Origin: Mycobacterium alsense
Lineage (GTDB): Bacteria > Actinomycetota > Actinomycetes > Mycobacteriales > Mycobacteriaceae
Direction: 5' to 3'
Length of the DNA stretch: 64,000 bases
Assembly (NCBI RefSeq): GCF_002086635.1
Contig: NZ_MVHD01000008.1
Coordinates: 1-64,000 of the forward strand
Shown: positions 30,718 through 42,343 of the stretch, one piece after another
Numbering within the stretch: the first letter of the stretch is position 1
Layout of the letters: every line of letters begins with the position of its first letter
Program-made: the position numbers and the translations under genes
The notes under the pieces: generated by a model
Database searches by the model: none
The model's input: the letters and a program-made list of their open reading frames with translations, nothing else
Told to the model about the DNA's origin: nothing

Positions 30718-31620
30718 ATGACCGACTCGATCACCGTTACCAAGCTGGGCAGCCGGATCGGCGCGCGGATCGACGGCGCGCGCCTCGGTGGCGACCTGGA
30801 CGAGACCACCGTGGCGGAGATCCACCGGGCGCTGTTGGCCCACAAGGTGATCTTCTTCCGCGGGCAGCATCACCTCGACGACGGACAGCAGCTGGCGTTC
30901 GGCGAGCTGCTGGGCACCCCGATCGGCCATCCCGCGGCCGGCGCCCTCGCCGGTAAGGACGCGCCGATCATCACGCCGATCGACTCCGACTACGGCAAGG
31001 CCAACCGCTGGCACACCGACGTCACCTTCGTGGCCAACTACCCCGCGGTGTCGATCCTGCGCGCGGTCACGTTGCCCAGCTATGGGGGCTCGACGCTATG
31101 GGCGTCGACGGCGGCGGCCTACGACGACCTGCCCGAGCCGCTTACGTGGCTCGTCGACGACCTGTGGGCGCTGCACAGCAACCGCTACGACTACGTCACG
31201 CCCGGCTCGGACGAATGGTTGACCGAGGCGCAGCGGGCGTTCCGGCAGGCGTTCGACAAGCCCGATTTCCGCACCGAGCATCCCGTGGTGCGGGTGCATC
31301 CGGAGACCGGTGAGCGGACCCTGCTGCTGGGCGATTTCGTGCGCGGGTTTGTCGGCCTGGACAGTTACGAATCGTCCGTCCTGTTCGAATTGCTGCAGCG
31401 GCGAATCACCATGCCCGAGAACACCGTTCGCTGGAACTGGAAGCCCGGCGACGTCGCCATCTGGGACAACCGGGCCACCCAGCACCGGGCCATCGACGAC
31501 TACGACGGCCAGCGCCGGCTCATGCACCGGGTCACGCTGATGGGTGACGTGCCCGTCAACGTGCACCGGCAGCGCAGCCGGGTGATCAGCGGCGCCCCGC
31601 TCCAGGCGATCGCCAGTTAG
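30718..31620 (+). CDS. Fe(II)/2-oxoglutarate-dependent alkyl sulfatase, TauD/TfdA family (Rv3406 homologue)
   Basis: 300 residues. TauD-type jelly roll with the iron ligands H-x-D in RWHTDVTFV near 97-102 and the distal His in TQHRAIDDY near 258. The 2-oxoglutarate Arg lies in RLMHRVTL near 270. Rv3406 is known to cleave alkyl sulfates oxidatively, releasing sulfate and an aldehyde. The ATG at 30718 follows aaaggacgaaacgaaa; the TTG at 30679 lies inside operator 2 and is unlikely. It is controlled by the divergent TetR. Only 2 bases separate its stop from the choD stop, so vapBC47 is missing. Confidence 0.92.
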   Translation: MTDSITVTKLGSRIGARIDGARLGGDLDETTVAEIHRALLAHKVIFFRGQHHLDDGQQLAFGELLGTPIGHPAAGALAGKDAPIITPIDSDYGKANRWHTDVTFVANYPAVSILRAVTLPSYGGSTLWASTAAAYDDLPEPLTWLVDDLWALHSNRYDYVTPGSDEWLTEAQRAFRQAFDKPDFRTEHPVVRVHPETGERTLLLGDFVRGFVGLDSYESSVLFELLQRRITMPENTVRWNWKPGDVAIWDNRATQHRAIDDYDGQRRLMHRVTLMGDVPVNVHRQRSRVISGAPLQAIAS

Positions 31621-31622
31621 CG

Positions 31623-33359
31623 TCAGCCCGCCGTGCTGAGCGGATCGATCGGCAGCCAGCGCAGCGCCCCCGGTGCGTCGAGGGGTACCACCGGGTGCGC
31701 GGGCGCGACCGGATCCAGCCTGCGGTAGGTGTCGCCCTGCAGCGGCCGCTGGTCGTTCTCGCCCTTGTTCGGCCACAGCGAGGCGGCGCGCTCGGCCTGC
31801 GCGGTGATGGACAGCGACGGGTTCACGCCCAGGTTCGCCGAGATCGCCGCGCCGTCGACCACGAACAGCGTTGGGTAGCCGTAGACGCGGTGGTAGGGGT
31901 CGATGACGCCGCGCTCGGGGCTGTCGCCGATCACCGCGCCGCCCAAGAAGTGCGCGGTCAATGGGATGTTGAACAGCTCGCCCCACGTGCCGCCGGCCAC
32001 GCCGTCGATCTTGGCGGCGATGCGGCGGGTGACCTCGTTGCCGACCGGGATCCACGACGGGTTCGGCTCGCCGTGACCCTGTTTGCTTGTGTACCAACGG
32101 ATTCCGAGTCTGCCGCGCTTGGTGAACGTGGTGATCGAGTTGTCCAGGTGCTGCATCACCAGCGCGATGACCGTGCGCTCGCTCCACTGGCGCACGTTGA
32201 TCATCCGGATGATGCCGCGCGGATCCTCGCGGGCCTGGTCCCACAGCTGCTTCCACCGCGGCACGTCGGTGCCCCCCGGACCGTGGCCGTCGGTCATCAG
32301 GGTCTGCAGCAGCCCCATCGCGTTGGAGCCCTTGCCGTAGCGGACGGGCTCGACGTGGGTGTCGGACGTCGGATGGATCGACGACGTGATCGCCACGCCG
32401 TGGGTCAGGTCGAGGTCGGGCCGGACCTCCAGCGTCGCCGCGCCCACGATCGACTCGGAGTTGGTCCGCGTCAACACGCCCAGCCGTTTCGACAGCCGCG
32501 GCAGCTTGCCCTTGTCCCGCATCTTGAACAGCAGGTGCTGCGTGCCCCAGGTGCCCGCGGCCAGGATCAGGTTCTCGGCGGTGTAGGTGCGCCGGTCGCG
32601 GCGCAGCCAGCTCCCGGTGCGGACGGTGTGGACATCCCACAGCCCGTCGGGGCGCTGCTCGAATCCCTTCACCGTCGTCATCGGAATAACCTGTGCCCCA
32701 TTGGATTCCGCGAGCCCCAGGTAGTTCTTCACCAGCGTGTTCTTGGCGCCGTAGCGGCAACCGGTCATGCAGCAGCCGCATTCCAGGCAGCCGGTGCGCT
32801 CCGGGCCGGCGCCGCCGAAGTACGGGTCGGGCACGGTCTTTCCGGGCGTCTTGGTGCCGTCGGGCCCGAAGAACACCCCGACCGGGGTGGGCACGAAGGT
32901 GTCCCCGCAGCCCATCTCGTCGGCGACCTCCTTGACCAGGCGGTCGGCGTCGGTGAACGTCGGGTTCTCCACCACGCCGAGCATGCGCCGCGCCTGTTCG
33001 TAGTGCGGCATCAGCTCGTCGCGCCAGTCGGTGATCTGCGACCATTGCGGGTCCTTGAAGAACGGCTCCGGCGGCACGTACAACGTGTTGGCGTAGTTCA
33101 GCGAACCGCCGCCCACCCCCGCGCCCGCCAGGATCATCACGTTGCGCAGCGGGTGGATGCGTTGGATGCCGTAGCAGCCGAGCCGGGGCGCCCACAGGAA
33201 CTTGCGCAGGTCCCAGGAGGTCTCGGCGAACTCCTCGTCGGCGAAGCGCCGCCCGGCCTCCAGCACGCCGACCCGGTAGCCCTTTTCGGTCAGCCGCAAC
33301 GCGCTGACGCTGCCCCCAAACCCCGAACCGATGATCAGGACGTCGTAATCCGGCTTCAT
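31623..33359 (-). CDS. choD: ChoD, GMC-family FAD oxidoreductase (putative cholesterol oxidase)
   Basis: 578 residues from the ATG at 33359 (MKPDYDVLIIGSG), which matches the Rv3409c start; the frame extends six codons further. The Rossmann FAD motif is GSGFGGS near 10-16. GMC signatures are GAGVGGGSLNYANTL near 85 and a C-terminal NLGVNPSLSITA. A cysteine cluster CLECGCCMTGC near 197-207 is unusual for true cholesterol oxidases and hints at another cofactor or role. The name follows M. tuberculosis usage; physiological activity on cholesterol is disputed in the literature. It is the last gene of the minus-strand guaB2-guaB3-choD run. Confidence 0.92.
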   Translation of the reverse strand: MKPDYDVLIIGSGFGGSVSALRLTEKGYRVGVLEAGRRFADEEFAETSWDLRKFLWAPRLGCYGIQRIHPLRNVMILAGAGVGGGSLNYANTLYVPPEPFFKDPQWSQITDWRDELMPHYEQARRMLGVVENPTFTDADRLVKEVADEMGCGDTFVPTPVGVFFGPDGTKTPGKTVPDPYFGGAGPERTGCLECGCCMTGCRYGAKNTLVKNYLGLAESNGAQVIPMTTVKGFEQRPDGLWDVHTVRTGSWLRRDRRTYTAENLILAAGTWGTQHLLFKMRDKGKLPRLSKRLGVLTRTNSESIVGAATLEVRPDLDLTHGVAITSSIHPTSDTHVEPVRYGKGSNAMGLLQTLMTDGHGPGGTDVPRWKQLWDQAREDPRGIIRMINVRQWSERTVIALVMQHLDNSITTFTKRGRLGIRWYTSKQGHGEPNPSWIPVGNEVTRRIAAKIDGVAGGTWGELFNIPLTAHFLGGAVIGDSPERGVIDPYHRVYGYPTLFVVDGAAISANLGVNPSLSITAQAERAASLWPNKGENDQRPLQGDTYRRLDPVAPAHPVVPLDAPGALRWLPIDPLSTAG

Positions 33360-33416
33360 GCCCACCAGTATGGGCATACCGGCCGGTACTAAACCAGCGA
33401 GCCCGACAGCGGGCGG

Positions 33417-36211
<2,795 letters not shown>

Positions 36212-36332
36212 CTATCGGCTCGCGGGCCCCGGGTACCCGCTTGCCCGGGCGCGCCGCGGGCACTCACCCGCGCCGGCCGGCGGCGACCTGACCTGCTGGC
36301 GTTCTGACGGCCCCCCTGCGTAGGCTAGGGGC

Positions 36333-36743
36333 GTGCGCGACCACCTACCGCCGGGTTTGCCGCCCGACCCGTTCGCCGACGACCCCTGCGATCCGTCGGC
36401 GGCGCTCGATGCCGTCGAGCCGGGGCAACCGCTGGATCAGCAGGAGCGGATGGCGGTCGAGGCCGACCTGGCCGATCTGGCCGTGTACGAGGCGCTGTTG
36501 GCGCACAAGGGCATTCGCGGGCTCGTGGTGTGTTGCGACGAGTGCCAGCAGGACCACTATCACGACTGGGACATGTTGCGCGCCAACCTGTTGCAGCTGC
36601 TGATCGACGGCACCGTGCGCCCGCACGAGCCCGCCTACGACCCCGAACCGGACTCCTACGTCACGTGGGACTACTGCCGGGGCTACGCCGACGCCTCGCT
36701 CAACGAGGCGACGTCAGACGCCGATTTCCACCACCGCCACTGA
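36333..36743 (+). CDS. DUF5319 protein, Rv3412 homologue
   Basis: 136 residues, acidic, with a conserved middle: QERMAVEADLADLAVYEALLAHKGIRGLVVCCDEC. The pair CCDEC-QQDHYHDW has two or three Cys and nearby His that could bind a metal, but no function is established. The start is GTG at 36333 near a ctagggg site. It is divergent from guaB2 and converges on rsdA with 12 bases between stops. Confidence 0.87.
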   Translation: MRDHLPPGLPPDPFADDPCDPSAALDAVEPGQPLDQQERMAVEADLADLAVYEALLAHKGIRGLVVCCDECQQDHYHDWDMLRANLLQLLIDGTVRPHEPAYDPEPDSYVTWDYCRGYADASLNEATSDADFHHRH

Positions 36744-36755
36744 GCCGCCCCTGAA

Positions 36756-37610
36756 CTAGGGCGTGTCGTCCGGGGCCACCGATGACGGTGTCGTCTTGTG
36801 ATGGTGATGGCGATGCCGGCCGGACGACGGGCTGGTTGTCGGGCTTTCCGAGGGGCTTTCCGACGGCCCGGCCGACGGGGTCGCCGTGGCGCCCGGGGCC
36901 GGGGCCGTGGTGCCGGCCACCGACGGCGGGGTGGTGGTCGGGCCGGGCGAGAGCCCCGTCGTGGACGAGACCACCGGCGCGCTCGGCTTCGGTGCCGCCG
37001 GCGGCAGCGTCGCGTTCGGGTTGCGCGACTCCACCCGGGTGTTGAGCAGGTTCACCTGGTCCAGGAGGTCGTTCCGGCTGGCCCCGTCGTTCATCGACTG
37101 CACGGTGCTGCTCACCTCGGCCAGCTGATTGGAGGCCTGCGCCCACTGGCCCTGGTCGATCATCTGCTGGACCTTGGCCAGTTCGGCCTTGGCGGACAAC
37201 GTGATCTGGTCGTCGTTGACCCTCGGCTGGTCGAAGAACATCGCGTGCAGGCCGTAGAGCGCGTCGCCGGGACGGGCCTCGACCACCATGGCGCCGAACC
37301 CGCTGAGCGCCAACAGCGTCGCGGCGACCGATCCGATCGCGGCAAGGCCGCGACGGGCGCGACGGCGCTCGGCGAGCCCGGTCTGCAGCGCCTCGACGGC
37401 CTCCTCCGGCGACACCAGCGCGCTGGCCGGCGGCCAGCGCAGGTCGTCGCGCCAGTCCTCCAGCAGGACGGCCAGCGCCTCGAAGTTCGGGTCGCCGGCG
37501 TCGTGCAGGTCCACGGACCGTCGCTCGGCGAGCGCGTCGAGGAGCAAATCGGTGTGGGCCAACTCGTCCAGGGCCGGCTGATCGGGGAGCGCGTAGCCGA
37601 ATTCAGGCAT
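36756..37610 (-). CDS. rsdA: Anti-sigma-D factor RsdA
   Basis: 284 residues from the ATG at 37610; a GTG two codons upstream is equally possible. The cytoplasmic N-terminal part (about 1-88) carries the SigD-binding segment (PDQPALDELAHTDLLLDALA...). One membrane helix follows at about 89-112 (GLAAIGSVAATLLALSGFGAMVV). The outer part has a coiled helix region and a long Pro/Thr/Ser tail ending in a His cluster (GRHRHHHH). It corresponds to Rv3413c, which binds SigD and is degraded to release it. Its start overlaps the sigD stop, so the pair is coupled. Confidence 0.9.
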   Translation of the reverse strand: MPEFGYALPDQPALDELAHTDLLLDALAERRSVDLHDAGDPNFEALAVLLEDWRDDLRWPPASALVSPEEAVEALQTGLAERRRARRGLAAIGSVAATLLALSGFGAMVVEARPGDALYGLHAMFFDQPRVNDDQITLSAKAELAKVQQMIDQGQWAQASNQLAEVSSTVQSMNDGASRNDLLDQVNLLNTRVESRNPNATLPPAAPKPSAPVVSSTTGLSPGPTTTPPSVAGTTAPAPGATATPSAGPSESPSESPTTSPSSGRHRHHHHKTTPSSVAPDDTP

Positions 37611-38196
37611 AGTCACCCGCCGCGACGATCTCGGACTTGAGCCGTGACAGCGCCCGGTGCTGCGCCACGCGGACCGCGCCGGTGGTGCTGCCGACGGCGG
37701 CGGCGGTCTCCTCGGCCGACAGGCCGACGACCACCCGCAGGATCAGGATCTCGCGCTGCTTGGCGGGAAGGATCTCCAGCAGTTCGTTCATGCGGCTGAC
37801 CGAATCCGCTTCGATGGCACGCTGTTCCGGGCCCGCCTCCGGCGACCAGCGCTCCGGCACCGTTTCCGCGGGGTAGGCACGGTCGCGGCCGGCGGCCCGG
37901 TGGGCGTCGGCGATCTTGTGCGCGGCGATGCCGTACAGGAAAGCCAAGAACGGCCGCCCGCGCTCGCGGTAGCGCGGCAGCGCCGTGATAGTGGCCAAGC
38001 ACACCTCCTGAGCCACGTCGTCCGCTGACAGGCCGCCCCGCTCGATCGTGCCGACTCGCGCCCGGCAATATCGCACGACGATCGGACGGATGGTCTCCAG
38101 CACCTCCCGTAAGGCGTTCCGGTCCCCCGCCACGGCCTCCGCAACCACAGCGTCGAGACGTTCCCCTTGAATTGTCATCGACGGCGGTATCTCCAA
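37603..38196 (-). CDS. sigD: ECF RNA polymerase sigma factor SigD
   Basis: 197 residues if read from the TTG at 38196; the ATG of MTIQGERLD at 38178 is a likely alternative. Region 2 (about 22-95) includes DDVAQEVCLATITALPRY, and region 4 (about 135-185) carries the helix-turn-helix LPAKQREILILRVVVGLSAEE. The frame is open for a few codons upstream (VPFVTLE) much as in M. tuberculosis SigD, so the exact start is uncertain. SigD directs lipid-metabolism and stationary-phase genes in M. tuberculosis. It overlaps rsdA by 8 bases. Confidence 0.93.
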   Translation of the reverse strand: MEIPPSMTIQGERLDAVVAEAVAGDRNALREVLETIRPIVVRYCRARVGTIERGGLSADDVAQEVCLATITALPRYRERGRPFLAFLYGIAAHKIADAHRAAGRDRAYPAETVPERWSPEAGPEQRAIEADSVSRMNELLEILPAKQREILILRVVVGLSAEETAAAVGSTTGAVRVAQHRALSRLKSEIVAAGDYA

Positions 38197-38259
38197 CGTT
38201 ACGAACGGGACACATCGCGGGCTAACTGTCGAACTGACAATAACGGGCGGAAGGCCGTT

Positions 38260-39090
38260 TCAGGCGGAACGCCACGCGCCCCCGGCGCGCCGCACCTGGC
38301 CTGCGCAGATATCGCGAATTTCGTGCAGCTTTTGTGTTGAAAACGTGGCACTTTCGATATCGATCAGCAAGCACGCCAGCGCCCACCGAAGCGGTATCAG
38401 GTGCAATCGGCCGGTGACCTCCAGCGCCGCGTCGGCGACCGCGCGGGCGCGCTCGATGTCGCCGGCGGCGCACACCGCGGCGGCCAGCACCACGTCGCTT
38501 TTGGCGCGGTGCCGCGCCGACGGGACGGCCATCGCCGCGGCCAGCGCGACCGCCTCCTCGGCGTGGCGTACCGCCGACGCGCCGTCGCCGGTGGCCATGG
38601 CCAGCTCGGCGGCCACCCAGCGGCGGCGCACCGGGAGCCGGTCGGGGACGGCGCCGGGCTCGGCGTCGGCGCGGGCCAACAACGTTGCCGCGGCGGCGAA
38701 CCGGCCGACCCCCAGGGCATCGGCCGCCAACCCGATCAGCGCGTCGGCGCAGGCCTCGGGATCCGTGCCGGCCAGGGCCAGGGCGCGACCGTCCCAGCCG
38801 CGCGCCAACGTGTGCCAGCCGAGCTGGCGCAGAAACGACGCCTGCGTGCTGTGGGCCAGCGAGACCAACCGGTCGCCCGGGGCGCCGCGGCGCAGCGCCG
38901 CCAGGTCGCGATAGGCGCTGCCGTAGCGCCCCTGGCCGCCCGCCGCGACGGCGCGCAGCCACAGTTGCCGGGGCGTGGTCGCCGCGGGCAGCGGCCAGCT
39001 CGCCGGGCGGTCGCCGAAGGCGGCGGCGGCCAGCGCCGGCTCGATCGTCGAAGTGTGACCAGTTTCAATCACGGTGATAGTAGTAAACAC
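38260..39090 (-). CDS. Conserved hypothetical protein, Rv3415c homologue
   Basis: 276 residues, very rich in Ala and Arg and almost wholly helical, with repeated helix pairs (for example WLRAVAAGGQGRYGSAYRDLAALRRG) that look like degenerate TPR repeats. No catalytic motif or membrane segment is visible. The GTG at 39090 overlaps an inverted repeat. It is transcribed toward sigD but 63 bases away, and is divergent from whiB3. Function is unknown. Confidence 0.8.
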   Translation of the reverse strand: MFTTITVIETGHTSTIEPALAAAAFGDRPASWPLPAATTPRQLWLRAVAAGGQGRYGSAYRDLAALRRGAPGDRLVSLAHSTQASFLRQLGWHTLARGWDGRALALAGTDPEACADALIGLAADALGVGRFAAAATLLARADAEPGAVPDRLPVRRRWVAAELAMATGDGASAVRHAEEAVALAAAMAVPSARHRAKSDVVLAAAVCAAGDIERARAVADAALEVTGRLHLIPLRWALACLLIDIESATFSTQKLHEIRDICAGQVRRAGGAWRSA

Positions 39091-39118
39091 TTCGTGCTGC
39101 CGGTGTTACCGAAGTGTT
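39086..39118. promoter_or_regulatory. Inverted repeat at the Rv3415c-like start
   Basis: AACACTTCG and CGAAGTGTT flank a 15-base loop and cover the GTG start of the minus-strand gene. It may be an operator or an mRNA hairpin hiding the start. This is pattern evidence only. Confidence 0.4.
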
Positions 39119-39435
39119 AATCACAATCGGGTCTGTACTAATCGCCGTTTCCGCCGCCCCCCGCGCTGAGCTGGGAAATTACGGAGCCGTCAACTGCCTG
39201 GTAGCGGGGCTCCCGCTTAGCAAATCCATAGCATATGAACGGTACGTTAATTTTGCTCCAACGCGTATATACTTTGGCGGCCTAAGTGGCTATTGACGGA
39301 AATTCGCCGCCGCCCCTAGGTTCTATGTTTGACGGGTAGTCATCGGTGACTCCACTCGAAATCGGTTGCACAATCGCTTTTCGGACGCTTCGCGAACCTC
39401 CTTCCAAGCGTGCGGTGCAGAGAGGGAACGAACCA
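39119..39435. promoter_or_regulatory. Intergenic region upstream of whiB3
   Basis: About 317 bases, clearly more AT-rich than the coding DNA around it, between the divergent Rv3415c-like gene and whiB3. It must hold the whiB3 promoter and a long leader. A 60-codon forward frame inside it (39114-39296) shows no protein-like composition or ribosome site and is not called. No specific operator can be assigned by eye. Confidence 0.5.
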
Positions 39436-39744
39436 ATGCCACAGCCGGAGCAGCTACCTGGACCCAATGCCGACATCTGGAACTGGCAACTGCAGGGCCT
39501 GTGCCGCGGCGTCGACTCGTCGATGTTCTTTCACCCCGACGGCGAGCGTGGCCGCGCCCGCATGCAACGCGAGCAGCGCGCCAAAGAGATGTGCCGGCAG
39601 TGCCCGGTGATCGCGGAGTGCCGTTCGCATGCGCTGGAAGTCGGTGAGCCGTACGGCGTTTGGGGCGGTTTGTCGGAGACCGAGCGCGAGTTGTTGCTGA
39701 AGGGCGACTTCGGCCGCGTGCGCGGCATCCGTCGCACGGCCTGA
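39436..39744 (+). CDS. whiB3: WhiB3, redox-sensing Fe-S transcriptional regulator
   Basis: 102 residues, the exact family size. Four Cys at 23, 53, 56 and 62 bind the 4Fe-4S cluster, followed by the turn GVWGG near 74-78 and a basic C-terminus. WhiB3 is known in M. tuberculosis (Rv3416) to respond to oxygen and nitric oxide, bind SigA and control polyketide and lipid synthesis. The ATG at 39436 follows gagagggaac. It is the last gene before the long insertion that separates it from groEL1. Confidence 0.96.
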   Translation: MPQPEQLPGPNADIWNWQLQGLCRGVDSSMFFHPDGERGRARMQREQRAKEMCRQCPVIAECRSHALEVGEPYGVWGGLSETERELLLKGDFGRVRGIRRTA

Positions 39745-39827
39745 CGTAGGCCAAAATTGCTGGTAATCAACGCGTTCCGCAACTGCGATCGCGGACATTG
39801 AACGCTTCGCGCACCGCAGTTCGTGTC

Positions 39828-39842
39828 CTAGTCGTGGACTAG
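39828..39842. terminator. Inverted repeat downstream of whiB3
   Basis: CTAGTC-GTG-GACTAG lies about 85 bases after the whiB3 stop. It could be a weak hairpin terminator for whiB3 or an operator for the following Rieske gene; there is no T tract. Confidence 0.3.
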
Positions 39843-39973
39843 ACCCTCGCAGGGTCCCGGTCCATCGTCGACGCCGCGTCGAAACCCCCTGCGCCGCGCC
39901 GGCGTGGATCCAGTGCGTTCCGTCGTGTCGGGGGGCCCGCGTCGGTTCGCTCGCGTGCACAAAGGAGCGTGCC

Positions 39974-40891
39974 GTGCGTGAGCGCCCACATCATTCCGTA
40001 AGCCGGGTCCGCGATGCCGGACTTGGCGTCATAGCAACCCTGGGGCGGCAGGAATGGCTGGATCGGCCGAGCTACCGCCTCGAGCACCTTCTGACGTTTT
40101 TCTTCGCGGCAATGGGCCGGCATCGAGACCGCGTGAGCAACGCGCTGCACGGCACATGGCTCGGCCATCCCCTGCACCCGGCTTTGACGTCGGTGCCGAC
40201 GGGGGCGGTGACGGCGACGGTCGTGATGGACGCGGCCGGCCTGTTGCCGGGTCACTCCGCGCGATGGCGTGCTGCGTCGAGGTTGGCGCTGGGCGTCGCA
40301 ATCGTGGGCAGCGTGGGTGCGGCCGCCACCGGCGTGACGGACTGGCAGCACAGCCATCAGCAACCGCGCCGGGTCGGCCTCGTCCATGGGGTGCTGAACG
40401 CGGTCTCAACGGTCCTGTATGCGGCGTCGTGGTGCGACCGCTACCGCGGCCGCCATCGGCGCGGGATGGCAACCAGCGGCGTGGCTTATGGCATCACGCT
40501 CGGTAGCGGCTACCTGGGCGGCGCTTTGGTTTTCGGATCAGCCATCGGGGTCGATCGTTCCGGTCTGCGGCTCGGGGTGGGCCCCTGGACCGCGGTGCTA
40601 CCGGCGGCGGCCCTGGATGGCGGGCCGCGTCGGGTCGAGGTGAACGGCGTCGGTGTGGTTCTCTTTCGCAACCGCGATCGGGTGCTGGCCGTCGGCCACC
40701 GCTGCCCCCACCTGGGTGCGCCGATGGATGACGGCTGGATCGACCGCGACAGGATCGTGTGCCCGTGGCATGGCTCGAGATTCGCCTGTGAATCCGGAGA
40801 AGTGCTGCGCGGACCGTCGACAGCGGCCCTGCCGCGTTATTCGGCGCGGGTCCGCGACGGACTCGTCGAGGTGCGAGGAGTGGCGAAATGA
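39974..40891 (+). CDS. DUF2231 membrane protein fused to a Rieske 2Fe-2S domain
   Basis: 305 residues. The N-terminal two-thirds have several hydrophobic segments, with the DUF2231 start LHGTWLGHPLHPALTSVPTG near 58 and helices to about 200. A Rieske domain follows (about 210-303) with the cluster ligands C-x-H in RCPHLGAPM near 245 and C-x-x-H in VCPWHGSRF near 263. It is predicted to pass electrons at the membrane. The GTG at 39974 has a perfect aaaggagcg site. It overlaps the hemerythrin gene by 4 bases, so the two act together. Confidence 0.86.
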   Translation: MRERPHHSVSRVRDAGLGVIATLGRQEWLDRPSYRLEHLLTFFFAAMGRHRDRVSNALHGTWLGHPLHPALTSVPTGAVTATVVMDAAGLLPGHSARWRAASRLALGVAIVGSVGAAATGVTDWQHSHQQPRRVGLVHGVLNAVSTVLYAASWCDRYRGRHRRGMATSGVAYGITLGSGYLGGALVFGSAIGVDRSGLRLGVGPWTAVLPAAALDGGPRRVEVNGVGVVLFRNRDRVLAVGHRCPHLGAPMDDGWIDRDRIVCPWHGSRFACESGEVLRGPSTAALPRYSARVRDGLVEVRGVAK

Positions 40892-41367
40892 ACGCGTACG
40901 ACGTGCTGTTCGCGCACCACAAGGTTTTGCGCCGACTCTGCTCGGCGATCACGGCGATACCGGCGGTCGCCGACGAGCGGCAGGACGCGCTCGACGAACT
41001 GCTGATCGAGCTGGACATCCACATGCGGATCGAAGACGACCTGTTCTACCCGGCGGTGTCGGCGGCCGGCGAACTCGTCGCGATCGCCCACGCCGAACAC
41101 CGGCAAGTCTGGGATCAACTCGCGGTGCTCCTCCGGGTACCCCCGACGGCCCCCGGATACGAGGACGAATGGCGCTCGTTCGTCGCGGTACTGGACGCTC
41201 ACGCCAGCGAAGAGGAGCGCGACTTGTGCCCGCCCCCAATAGCTTTGGAACCTCAGGTCCTTGATGAGCTGGGCAGCCGGATGGCCGGGCGCATCGCCAA
41301 GTTGCGCCACTCCACGCTCAACAGCCTGCGCGTTCGAGGCCGGATCGCGCTACTGAGCTCGGTGTGA
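40888..41367 (+). CDS. Hemerythrin HHE-domain protein
   Basis: 159 residues. The four-helix bundle carries the diiron ligands of the HHE cation-binding family: H in LFAHHKVLRRL near 9-10, H/E in IHMRIEDDLFYP near 47-52, H in IAHAEHRQV near 70, and HASEEERDL near 110. Such proteins bind O2 or NO or act as iron/redox sensors. It is coupled by an ATGA overlap to the Rieske/DUF2231 gene, suggesting a joint oxygen- or redox-related role. Its 3' end overlaps the convergent LysR gene by 18 bases. Confidence 0.88.
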   Translation: MNAYDVLFAHHKVLRRLCSAITAIPAVADERQDALDELLIELDIHMRIEDDLFYPAVSAAGELVAIAHAEHRQVWDQLAVLLRVPPTAPGYEDEWRSFVAVLDAHASEEERDLCPPPIALEPQVLDELGSRMAGRIAKLRHSTLNSLRVRGRIALLSSV

Positions 41368-42237
41368 GTCGCTGTGCCGGCGAGCCGATGAGGCGGCGAC
41401 CTGCTCGAGGAACGCGCGTGCGGGTGCGGAGGCGCTGGCGGAGACCGCGACGCCGAGGCGCCGCACGGTTTTGGGCACCAGCGGTCGCACGGCGACACCG
41501 GGCAGGTCGGGCAGCCCGACGCTCGGCAGGATGCTCACCCCCAGCCCCGCCCGCACGATCTCGAGCGCCGCGGTCACTTCGCGCGCGTCGAAGGCCAGAT
41601 CGAAATGCACCCCGGCCTGCCGTGCCACCGGCATGAACACGTCGGCGCACCCGCCGGTGCCACGCACAAAGGGTTCGGAGGCCAGGTCGGGATAGGTGAT
41701 GGTTTCTTTCGACGCCAGGCGGCTGCCCGCGGGCACCACGGCGACCATTTCCTGTTCACCCAGGACGGCCACGTCGAGGCCCCTGATCGGCAGCCTGACC
41801 ACGCCCGCCTCGGCCGCCCCCTGGTCGAGCCAGTCCCGTATTTCCTGTTCGCTTCCCTCGAGGAGCCGGATGGTGACGGCCGGATGCCGTTCGACGAAGG
41901 CTTGCAGCTGCGGAGCGACGAGCGCGGCGGTCGCGGTCGGTAGGCTCGCCAGGCTCAGCGTCCCGCTGATGTCACCGGCCAGGCCGGCGACTTCGGTGCG
42001 CATCAAGGTCAAGTGCCGCACGGCCTCCCGCGCGTGGGTCAGCGCGACGGAGCCGGCTTCGGTCAGCGAGAGCCCGTCGCGGCGGCGAACGAACAGCGGC
42101 AGCCCCAGCTCCTTTTCGAGCGTGGCGACCGCGCGGCTGACGGCAGGCTGCGACAACCCGAGCCGCCGGCCGGCCGCGGTGAAGCCACCCTGATCGACCA
42201 CCGAGGTGAACGCCTTCAGCTGCAACAAGGTCGTCAT
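41350..42237 (-). CDS. LysR family transcriptional regulator
   Basis: 295 residues. The N-terminal winged helix-turn-helix is LKAFTSVVDQGGFTAAGRRLGLSQPAVSRAVATLEKELG, split here as residues about 8-45; a LysR substrate-binding domain follows (about 90-290, GTLSLASLPTATAALVAPQL). It is divergent from the SDR gene with a 106-base AT-rich gap, the classic arrangement for a LysR activator and its target. The inducer is unknown. Confidence 0.92.
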   Translation of the reverse strand: MTTLLQLKAFTSVVDQGGFTAAGRRLGLSQPAVSRAVATLEKELGLPLFVRRRDGLSLTEAGSVALTHAREAVRHLTLMRTEVAGLAGDISGTLSLASLPTATAALVAPQLQAFVERHPAVTIRLLEGSEQEIRDWLDQGAAEAGVVRLPIRGLDVAVLGEQEMVAVVPAGSRLASKETITYPDLASEPFVRGTGGCADVFMPVARQAGVHFDLAFDAREVTAALEIVRAGLGVSILPSVGLPDLPGVAVRPLVPKTVRRLGVAVSASASAPARAFLEQVAASSARRHSDSHRAQ

Positions 42238-42343
42238 CGGACCTCCATATCACCCACGTCATTATTCATATCAACAACGTGATGATCATTTGTTCTTCCA
42301 GAACGTTTAAGTAATCATACAGGCACCACCGAAGGAGGACACC

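Noticed and set aside
39114..39296. 60-codon ORF in the whiB3 upstream region
   Set aside because: AT-rich leader sequence, no ribosome site, and composition unlike neighbouring proteins.
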